Assembly: GCA_022578605.1 (NCBI GenBank)
Contig: MU394122.1
Span: 147,204-211,203, forward strand
Source: Camillea tinctor
Lineage: Eukaryota; Ascomycota; Sordariomycetes; Xylariales; Xylariaceae
DNA: 64,000 nt
Direction: 5' to 3'
Shown: one piece after another, positions 48,547 to 58,774 of the stretch
Layout: each line of letters begins with the position of its first letter
Position numbering within the stretch: the first letter of the stretch is position 1
The notes under the pieces: generated by a model
Seen by the model: the letters and a program-made list of their open reading frames with translations, nothing else
Databases searched by the model: none
What the model was told of the DNA's origin: nothing
Position numbers and translations under genes: made by a program

Positions 48547-49770
48547 GTTTAGATATGGGCATAAGAGGCCAAGACGTGGGAGGTAATAATGTGAAGAAGC
48601 CAGGGTAGTGTGATGAAGAATCTTGGTAATGATGAAAGATTAAGATAGGTTGTAAGCGAGTGCGTCTGTCTTGCGCAGTCTACCCCAAGTTGGTATTTAC
48701 ACGAGTGGTCGTTTAATTATGCGTGATGATGGTGATAACAACAACGATGACGATAACGGCGATAGTAATAATGGGGCCAAAAATCATCCGATTCGGCTTT
48801 TATCTAACGTCGCCCTGTTTGCTACCGTTTCTTCTCGAGAGGTAGAAGGGCAGACTAAAGTTGACGATGGAGACTTGTTCTGTTTGTGGTGTAGCTTCGT
48901 GAGGGTGACGCATTAATATGGGTTTGGCCGGTTTGTTACCCCGTGCGTCGATGAGTTGCGGAGGTGGATGTTGTGGTGGATGTTGTGGTGATTGAGGTGC
49001 CCCAGGAGGTTGGATAAAGTTGCTGAAGGGGGGCTTGGCAACCGATGGAAATGCCGATGCCGAAAGATTAAAGTTAAGATGTACTGGGTTTAACCACGTT
49101 AGACGGAGTAATCAATAGTGGACCTGATAGATATAGTACTGGATATGATCTTGAATTCTATAAGCTACATAGAATATTTATAATCTAGAGCTCTGGCGTA
49201 CGTTTTTTTTCCTCCTTTTTTTTAATTTTTTTATTCATTTTTCCTTTTTTTTATTACAAAGGAATCACTCATTGCGCCCGATTGTCCAAATAGTATGGAA
49301 TACGAGATATGAAAAAGGGGGTAGGTTACTTATTGCTGACTTGGACGAATAAGGACGAGACTCATAGATATGCTGTGTGACCACGGCATGAAGTCTGTCT
49401 GCAAGCAGCCTTATCTTGCAACTTTCATTACAAATTTATACATTCGAACCTCCTGATCCTTATCTCCAATGCCAATATCACATTCTTTGCAATCTCCTTA
49501 CCGGTCTCGCCTAAAAGCTGGGTTGACGATCCCCCCCTTCTCCCCCTCCTCCCCCCTCCTCCTCCCACGAATCCCGTCATGAACCATCGTCGGTTATATC
49601 ATAGCATCAGATGCATCAACCCGATCAACACATTCTACCACCCTATGTGCTGGTTAGAGACTGATCATATTACTATGAGGACATTCTGTCTTCAAAGCCA
49701 ACCCAGATCATATGCGTAGTGCCTAAGTGGACCCAAGTCAGGTTCGTAGCCACAGGCTATAAGCAATCAT
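48547..49770. other. Intergenic, no gene seen
   Basis: Promoter side of the 2EXR gene, then spacer with long T runs (49205-49255) and a CCCCTTCTCCCCCTCCTCCCC tract near 49530. Nothing coding. Confidence 0.5.
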
Positions 49771-51420
49771 TCACAATAATGCACCCTCCTCTTCTCTTTG
49801 AGGGTTTGTTTTCGTCGCCGCCCTTGCCTGGCGTAAGTCTCTCACAATATCGTGAAATGGTACTTCATATCCTGTTCCATCCTTGGCTGAGCACTCGGCA
49901 TAGTCACATCCAAGCTCGATCGCGAGAGATCGGCCCATGTATCTCTTCACTTGCCTATCTTCTGCCGACACATCCGCTTTAGTCCCAACGATGATGATGG
50001 GCAATGTGCCACGCAGATATTCTGCGACCTTAACGCGCATAATGTGCGCATGGTAGTCGCGGACAAGCTCGAACGACTGCTCACATGTGACCGAGAACAG
50101 TATCAGAAACCCTTCTGCCCCTAGGATCCCTTCCGAGAGCAGTTCGCTGTACTCATATGTACCTGGGCTGTCTGTGATATCGAGCCGACATACCTGCCCG
50201 TCAACCGTGGTATGGATGCTATGCTGGTCCTCGATCGTTGAGTCATACTCATCCGTGTAAGTGTCGTAGCATAGCTGTTGTGGAATAATCGTTAATATCA
50301 ACCCAACTCATAAAACAGGGTCATCCAGATGATATGAGGAAGATTTTAACCAAGAAAGGAGACCAACCTTCGATACAAGGGTGGATTTCCCTACCCCTCC
50401 ATCTCCCAATACAGTAATTTTGAATATATTTCCCTGGACTCCTCGCCAGAGGTTCTGCCGATACCAGCTACTATTCGCGATATCTTGTAGAGTGATCGGC
50501 AGAGCGTAAATAGAAAGCTGCGATACTGCGATCTCGTTGAGACTAACTCCAGAGAACATGCTCCACGACTGGCCAATCCGGTCTTCAGTTATCAGTGACA
50601 TGTTCTCAGGCGCATCGTCCCGGACCCGTGCATACACCCGAGTCTTGTTCAGCAGGGACTCGAAAGATCTCTTTTGATGAAGGACTACTACTTGTTCTCT
50701 GCCGAGCACTTCGTCAATGCTTTGCCTCTGCGTCGGCATCGGCGGTACTCCAGAAACGGAAGGCCGGCGGTTGATCGTCGACAAGCGACCTTGAGAGCGA
50801 ACGGTGCTTCTTCGAGAGAGTTGATGGTTAATTCCTGGTAAGGCAGAGGTAAATGCATCGTATAATCTAGTTCTGTCATTCTGAGCGTCTATATCGGACT
50901 CGCTATGGTGACAGGTTTGTATTAGTCGGGGCAGCCTATTTCAAACTTCCTGATTCTGAATTGCTGCAATTTAGGAGACTCACCACTGCAGAATATTCAA
51001 AACTAGCGACATGGAAGTCATATTTCCCCTTAGTCTTTCTACCAACTTATTTGCTTTGTTTTCGATAGCAACTAGCCGGATCCTCCAGTATCGCGATCTC
51101 TTTGGGTCGTATAGGGCCGACCAATGTCCCAAAAACTGCTCTATCTCGGACGTCGTCATCACTGTCTGTGTGAGAACTAGGATAAGATGGTCGATCTGGA
51201 CCATGGCTCGCCGTCGAGGCGCGCAGTGCATCAAGCCATCGACAAGCTCAGACACCGAGGTTACTATCATTCGCATCTCTGACACGACTAGTAGTAGTTG
51301 ATGCGCTGACTGTGGTACATCGCGATACTGCTCCACGAAGCCGGAAAGTTGTGTATAAATTGCACCTGAGAGGGCTAAAAGGCCGGCAACAGACGCTGCG
51401 ATACTGAGAGGGTCTGACAT
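49771..51420 (-). CDS. HeLo-like/PigL_N domain fused to Ras-type GTPase
   Basis: Three exons, 50984-51420, 50368-50902 and 49771-50274; 491 aa, introns GTGAGT...ACCATAG and GTTGGT...CAACAG, phases exact. Residues 1-150 match the fungal PigL_N/HeLo-like N-terminal domain (MSDPLSIAASVAGLLALSGA, helical), which usually heads NACHT/ankyrin or NLR-type proteins linked to cell death. Residues 150-300 are a linker. From about 307 comes a Ras-family G domain: P-loop GDGGVGKST (312-320), switch I YDSTIED (Thr337), DITDSPGTYEY (356-366), TKAD (422-425), and SAK (453-455). The usual catalytic Gln is Thr363, and there is no C-terminal CAAX (it ends EEEGALL). GTP hydrolysis may therefore be slow and membrane attachment may rely on the N-terminal domain. 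Membrane targeting and signalling are inferred. Confidence 0.88.
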
Positions 51421-52528
51421 CGGTATCAGTTACTATCTCACACTATTACTGTTACCACCCCGAATGCAGTTGAGTGTAGATTTTGTTACTCGGCTAGAGA
51501 TTCTCTATAATAGTAATTGACCCGGGTTCGCGGGATACCTAAGTACATAAGACGTCGCATTTGTGGTGTCCTTAACATGCCCATGGCCCTTTAAAAAGAA
51601 TGTCCTGCCGCCAACACGATCGATGGCAGTGCGGCTGAAGCTGGCTGATTCGATAGAACACCCACACCCTCGTCTTCCCTATCTGCACGAGAGCGCTTTC
51701 GCTGCTATTTCTCCGCACATGATTGGGAGGGGCCCCCAAGGAGGCTTCGTGCGGTATAGCGCCTCTTTTCCCCACGGCGGTTATCTTACACTAGATTGAC
51801 GATGTAGTGTAGGCCGTGGGCGCTGAAGAGAGCCAAGTTCCTACGTTATAGTCAAAGGCGGAGCTGATGTAACCCTCCCCCGGCTGTGATGATTTAGCTC
51901 GACAAGGGGATGTGTGCCACGGTCCCCTCCCAGAGAGAACCATTCAGGTGATATACAACAATACACTTTACCAAGATCGCTCTCCGGTCTCATGTCTAGC
52001 CGTGGTGCTTGAGTATGGTAAAAAGTAAAGAAGGGCGATCCCTAACCTCATGCGACGACGGGGAAGGGGGGCCGGGGACGCCACAAAAGCCGGGGTAGGA
52101 TTGCCTGCGCTGCGATCTTTAACTTAGCTGTAAAGTGGGAGAATCAGCGGCGGGTCTTCCCGCTCCTCGAAGGAAGATAAGTACAACACGGAGCCCAATA
52201 AATACCAGATCAAGAAATAGTCAAGACCAGCCCTGATATTAGGATCCAAGTTTTGGGGGTAGGTTTCATGTCTATCAATATTGATTTTTGATCATTTATT
52301 GCCTATCCAAATAATTCATTCGAAAAATCTAAATTCTTTTTGTGGTCATATCCTCACTACCTCTTCGGGCTTATTCGCGAACTCCGTTTATAATTATAAA
52401 GATGATCGATGCGTCTTATCTAACCTAGATCAAGGGGTATCAATACGATATATCGCAGACGCCACCCAGCCATTTCTATTTATAACCCGCCCTTTTCTAA
52501 ACCTATTATTCCCCCTTTCTTCTTCCCC
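51421..52528. other. Intergenic, no gene seen
   Basis: Promoter of the HeLo-like/Ras gene and 3' flank of the transporter. GC-rich patches at 51560-51790 and 52050-52170 show no supported protein. Confidence 0.5.
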
Positions 52529-54806
52529 TTAATGACGATACTCTGTCTCTATATCATCAAATGGCAAACGGGAAAATCGGACTTCTTGGGACTCCTGGTC
52601 TACCGGCCCCTTCTCAGACTTCTCTCCTCTAAAAAGGGCGAGAATATAGCTCCCACGTATTAAGTTTGACTCCCACACCTCGCCGGAACTGCTTCCTTTG
52701 GCGTCTTTCGTAATGTTCACATTGCCTAGACATACCGATCCCAAAATACACTGGTCGAAAGTCAACACTAAAGTCACGAGTAGGGTGGATATTAATCTGG
52801 ATAGACTTGAACTTACAATAACCATGAAAGGGGTTAAAGAGACGAACGCCCAAACGATGCCGTTCTGTATAATTGTCAGTTTATCCAAGCACATATATTC
52901 GAGAGCAAACAAGTTACCTTTGGATTGTCAGGGGTGACATTATTAAATACCGTGGTCATAACAGTAAGTCCCATAGTACCTCCAAAGGTATAGGCTACAC
53001 CCATGATAGCGACTACACTAGAGATATCTTGAGGGAAGAACCCGATTGCGTGCAGGGTACCTAGATCTAATGAGTTTTTATTGTCACGAGGACGCATAGA
53101 ATTACTTACAAGGCATAAATCTCAAACCAGTGCCCACACCAGTAAGAGCTATCATGCCAAAGATAGTGGGTGTGTGTTCGAGATACAAAGCCCACGCCAT
53201 AAGGCCTACGCCGACGGCTTCTATTACCGAGCCCAGGAGTAAGGGATGGAAGGTCTGCCGTGGCCAAGTATCACATAAGAACATCGAAATATATACACCA
53301 GCTGCTCTTGTTAGTCATTTCCCAATTTAGTACCTGGGTTAATCCAACATACCTCCAAGACCTGGTGTGTAGAGCAACAACTGGATACCTGCCTCATCAG
53401 GAGGGTAGTGCTGTAATTCAAATTAGTAACCAAGGTCCATTTTTCAGGTTTAAGAAGCTGAAGATATGACCTTACTTTAACTAAGTCGAAGTAGATTTCA
53501 ACGAAGTATAAAACCTAGGTTCGTCAGCCGAAGTCATCAAGTTTGACACAATTACTTCTTACGCTATACATGGCCATACCTGTAGCAAGATTGATATACA
53601 ACAAGATGCTGATATTCCGGTCCTGTACTAGTCGCCAAGGTAGCATAGGCTTCTGAAGGGGCATCCTCTGGAACAGGGCATTTCCAGGCGCCATGAGATA
53701 TTCATAATAAACCCAACCGCACGAGATGACCACACCGATAATAAGGGGAGCCAACACAGCAGCTGAGTTCCACGCATAACTCGCGCCAGCCCAGGTGAAG
53801 GCGAGGATGACGAGACTAAATCCAAACAGAAATATGAGCTGGCCGCCAGTGTCGAGAGTAGCGAGTCTCCTCGTGAACCGATCCCGGCGTCTAGCGCTGT
53901 CCTCGTCTAGCCCAATAATGGGCTGGGGTCCCAGCAGCTCATCATTGAGGAGAAAGAAGATGGCTAGCATGCTAACGACGGCAATAGGGAGGTTTATGGC
54001 GAAGCACCAGCGCCAACTAACCACCGTCAGCGCTCCCCCAATCGCCGGGCCGACCCCGTAGGATAGACCCGCCACGAGGGTGAAAATAGTCCAGTTCTTC
54101 GCATTCTCCTCGAGAGACACTTTGTCTGCTAGGGCGACTCGGATAAGGGTGTTCAGTCCCGCGCAGCCTATGCCCTGGATCGCCCGGCCGAACAGGAAAG
54201 CGCCAAAGGCATTTGGATGGCCTCCCGTGCAGATGGCACTCCCGATAAGCATCAGGAAGCAGCATGATTGCAGGGCCCAGTGTCTTCCGAATATGTCGGC
54301 TATCTGACCCCAGAAGGGGATGAATGCTGCTGAGGTCAGGTTGAAGGCGGCCACGATCCAGTTCAGCTGCGATAACTGGCCTGTTTCTTGTGTAAGTGCT
54401 AAGGGATTCGTAGAGGTAGTGTTTAAGGAGGAGTCTTTACCGAAATAATGGGCGATCGTGGGCAAGGCACTGGCTACACTAATCGTAGTTGTCAGTAGCT
54501 GATATTCTGAAAGAATATATTTTGTTCAACTTACATGGTAACATCCAGAGCCTGAAGGGCATAGGGCAGGAGTAGACCTAGGATGAGTTTCCATCGATAT
54601 TTCCGCATGGCCGCCTTCTCGGCTTTGCACTGAAGACAGGCTTTCTGCCGCCTGTTGGATTCATCTACGATAAATTGGCTGTGAGGTTCATCATGAGGTC
54701 CATCTTGTGCTATCTCGTTCGTCGAATGGGGGCATGGCTTGTTGGGTTTCTTCGATTTTGAAATTTTATCTTTTTTAAATACCCGGTCCCACAGAGTCGA
54801 TAACAT
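52529..54806 (-). CDS. MFS transporter, 14-TM drug:H+ antiporter type
   Basis: Eight exons: 54535-54806, 53563-54478, 53476-53514, 53353-53410, 53110-53301, 52918-53060, 52817-52864 and 52529-52750; 629 aa with consistent phase. A cytosolic N-terminus with the recurrent RRQKACLQCKAEKAAMRKYRWK precedes the first helix (LILGLLLPYALQALDVT). Motif A is GQIADIFGRHWAL and the antiporter motif C is LSYGVGPAIGGAL; WRWCFAINLPIAVVSML is typical of DHA2-type 14-helix exporters. The family exports small molecules by proton antiport at the plasma or vacuolar membrane; the substrate is unknown. The start at 54806 is the first ATG in frame. The 66-base intron between exons 7 and 8 is frame-neutral (GTAAGT...GACCAG), and retaining it would add 22 residues. 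No biosynthetic cluster surrounds it. Confidence 0.88.
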
Positions 54807-55530
54807 ATTGATCAAGGGAATATTGACTAATAGGGGGTAGTCGAAGGGAACAACCAGAGGAGTCTTGCAACCCAAGACAAAGATTCCAGCAGCCCACGAC
54901 AAGAATTAAATATTTCCACGAGAGACCTGTGCCGCATAACTCATACTTTATCTTAATAGAACACACAATATTTTACGTTATGCCAGGAGCACTGCCGCCG
55001 CATAGCACGGCACAAGTGCTCAGCTAGCTGTGTATGTCTTTTCATGTTGGTTACGGGAACTTGTAACAGCAAGAGAGGTTATTGGGTGATCTCTCGTGGA
55101 TATTCACAGATATGGCAAATAGCAGAGATTGTTTGGTTTATACGATGAGGCGGCCCTGACTTGAGATTGGAAGATGGGCTCAGGTCGTCATGCATCGTGA
55201 GCGAGAAAATGTGTTAGTTGACTATTAGACTAAGCCTCACCTTAATACCCCATCCTCGCATTCGCTTAGCTATCCTAACTGAGTATGGCTGTATCGAGTT
55301 TGGTTCTATAGGCATTGGGGGCTGAAGAGTTATACAGATCTGAAGAAGCGAATGCGAGCTGTGCCTCTTTATAGGGCTGAAACGTTCTCTGCACATTTTA
55401 TCAACAGTTTAGTCCTGACGACTACCAGTTGATGTACCTAAAAGAATGAGATCTCTAACTCAGGTCTAATTATCAAGAGGAAGTTGAACTGAGCGCAAGA
55501 CTACAAATGAATATGTGTTATATCCATATA

Positions 55531-55703
55531 TACCTAGGTAAATATATATTTCAACATTGAATTTCGTACCATTATGAAAGGCTGACGCTTTTTGATAACC
55601 AAAAATTGAACTTATTAATTTGAGAGATTGGTTGGGAATATGAATTTAAATGCCTTAGATTAGGATATCACGGTTTATCAATATTTCAATAAGTACCTAG
55701 GTA
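55531..55703. repeat. Two TACCTAGGTA palindromes, the closest pair in the window
   Basis: Perfect 10-bp palindromes at 55531-55540 and 55694-55703 in non-coding DNA. Four further perfect copies lie at 11824, 41295, 45404 and 56876. Confidence 0.75.
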
Positions 55704-58026
55704 GTGTCGTGACATCGCTGTCGCTGACTGCAGCGCTGTGGGTGCTGATAAAAACAAACTTGAACCGAGAAACCACCATATGACGATAGCTGTTTGGGTG
55801 GGTAGGGATGCGTTTAGTTTTTAAGTCTGATAGGTAAACCATGTCTTTTATTAAATCAAAGGCTGACAAATCATTGAGGTAATGAACTTCCAAGGTTCCA
55901 AGTTAGTATGCAGTTGGAGATTAGAAAGATCCTTCCATGAGGCCCTCCCAGGTTTAGACTTCAAACTTCCTAGCGGCACAGAACCTACATGCCTACTTAG
56001 GTACCCAAATGACGTTAAGTGATTGGGGCTATGTAGTACATACATATGATAAGAAGGGTAAGGTAGGCTAACCTGGATTGATAAGGGTCTTGGGTCTCCT
56101 CGTGCCCCATCTGCCCCTCTAAACCCCGCGATTACAAGACAATAGTAACTGCACATGTGTCTCAGTTATACATATAGGATACCATCTCACTTACCTGTGT
56201 ACTAGCCAATCTTGGCCAGGCATAAGATCAACCACCTGTAAGTCCGGCTTTCGAAATAGGTAGTTGAGTTGGGCATGCTGCCTAGAGAGCCTAGACAGAC
56301 TATTTACTATCTTGGTTTAAACTACATATCGTCTTTTCCAAGTTGGTCGCTGGTTCGTCATGGTCCTTTCGTCCGAGTTCGAGGGTGGCTTGGTTTGGTA
56401 AGAGAGTATGTGTTAGTGTGTATGCGCACTAGTAGCGACAAGGACAGTGACGATCAAGGTCCATGGTCTCTTGATTCTGTCTTTCTTTTTTTACCTTTTT
56501 CTTTTCTCTTCTCTTTCTTCAAAATAGCTCTCTCTTTATTTTTAATATGATTATCAACCACCATCTCATGACTAGGTACTTGTCTAGTGTAAACACTTAC
56601 ATCAAATCAACGTTGTACTGGTCATCACATCATTACTGACATGGATGCATGGGTAGGAGTTTATGGAGATAACTAATGTAGGTTATAGCGTAGCATATTC
56701 AACTTATATACTCCGTACGTATATATATACTCCGGCATATTGCATATGGTAATTGAGCATGCACCCCTCTATAATATGCACATGCAACCCCCCCTAAAAC
56801 CCCCTAATCGATAATTCCAGAAGAACCATTCACCTTCCCTCCTAACTACTCAACTAGGTAGGTTAACCTTTACACTACCTAGGTACTTTACAACCCGATT
56901 TTTGCCAAGGCCTTGTGACGTTCCATTCGTCCACCTGGGTTCTCCGGAATGGTGCTTAGCCAACGTCACCTCTGAGCGATCCAATAGAACGTGACCGAAA
57001 TCTTACATGTCATTTTGCTAGAACGGCTAGGTTAGATCAGAACTCTTCTCCCAAATCCTGGGGTTGAACCACTTACACCACTACACTACACCTTACACCA
57101 CGCTACTCCGTACATACAATTTAGTTACATACTACACTATCTTTCTACATACATAGTGAACCATCTACTTAGGTTAGAAGAATATCCACCCGACTCTTTC
57201 TTTCTTTTTCCTCTGCAATTAAATCTTTTTTTTCTCTTTCATCTCATCGGTCCCCACATCTTTTAATACATACTACTATTATTGACCCCATAGTATTATC
57301 AAACTTCTTCAACCTCTTTGGACACTTACAATAAACTCCATCAATATCCATAACCCCGACTACCTATAGTTATTGACAAATAAAGGTTGCGCAACCGGGT
57401 ACCTACATACTTGAACTTACACTTACACTTACACTACATCACATACTTAGGTTAAGTGATAGGATAACGTTACCGCAATCCCGTCCGTCATCGCTTGTGC
57501 CCTCTCGCAGACAATCTTGCGCCTTTCCCCCGGCTGTCCAACCAAAAGTCCTCCACTGGTCCGAAGACTACTACCAACCCACAACTCACCCCCCTCGATC
57601 TTCACCCTCGCGACAACCGGCCCCGTGGGGTTGGTAAATCCTCGTTCAACTATTGTGACAAGTCTGGTGGGTCAACAACCCGCTCATCCTGCTTTTGTAT
57701 CTTGGCTCTTTTTTCACATTCTCTCTCCCCCCGTCTCTCATCACGATTCAGTTCAGTACGGGCCAGGGATCGAATAGAACGAGAGAGATCCCCCCTCCTC
57801 CCCCCCCCAACTTCCCCCCCACCTGGTTCTGGGTGGACGGAAGATTATCACTTAACGTTTCTAGTTACTTTGCTGATGCGCTGAATGTTCCCCAACGTGT
57901 AACTAATTATATCGTTTACTGTAGTGTATATTGTATATTGTATACTTGATTCAAACTCACACTGCTCAGCTCAAGTGTTCAAGTGTACGGAATACAGTTC
58001 TACCCTATTCCCGTTATACCCCCCAA

Positions 58027-58044
58027 CTCTCTCTCTCTCTCTCT
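58027..58044. repeat. (CT)n microsatellite
   Basis: Nine tandem CT units in the presumed leader of the downstream gene. Confidence 0.9.
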
Positions 58045-58774
58045 GACTTACACGCGACCATTCTCACGCAAGACCAGAGTCAAAGGAGAAAAAGAGATCA
58101 TTAAGCGAAAGGAAAAGAAAGGGAGAGAAACCCTCTTCCCCATTCTCCCCCTTTCATCCCTCACCCCCCTGGTCTGTTGGAGGTTAGGTATGTCATATAT
58201 TTTCCCTCCTATCTCTAATCATTTTTTCCTTTATCCAGATATTCTTCTTCGGCAGATTGCCAAGATGCTGCACCCAGGTTAGGTTGGTTGTATACTTTGT
58301 CGGTCCTGCGGATCGGTGCTCTGACCCGTCTCAGCTTTTGCATGGCCAATCACCAATCTTCCTTGCAACATTCCCCTTCTCATCCTTTCCAGTGACGCAT
58401 GTGATTGCGGTTACGGTCCAGGTTCGGCCGATAGCTCACTTCTCGGCATCTTTGCCCATTCATCAGATCCACTTCTGCTTCAACCTCTCCTTGTTTCTTC
58501 TCTCACACTAAGCTACCTTACCTTGGTAGTCCTTCTGACCTCTACAACCCTTTATAGTCTTGATCCCCCTTCCCCCATCTTCAGTGAGATGGCTTCTTCT
58601 TATATCATTATATCGCCACCTCGGTTCTCACCCATGAGCGGTCAGCCAAGGGGGATGCCACCTTACTGTCTTCAAGACTGTCACTATTTCTACCGCACTG
58701 CTCTGCGCGGATTGAATATAAGCACTTGCGTCTCGCCGCTATACGCCTGACCGACCTGAGCTTAACTGACAAAA

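Larger units (their letters stand above)
54807..58774. other. 3.9-kb gene-poor region with leader of the carnitine acetyltransferase gene
   Basis: The first 2.5 kb is AT-rich spacer carrying three perfect TACCTAGGTA palindromes (55531-55540, 55694-55703, 56876-56885). From about 57170 the sequence becomes pyrimidine-rich, with ACTTAC repeats at 57415-57436 and a CT tract at 58027-58044, and looks like a long transcribed leader with several upstream ATGs, for example at 58265 and 58590. Splicing inside the leader is possible (CTTCGGCAG at about 58249). No independent gene is supported. Confidence 0.5.
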
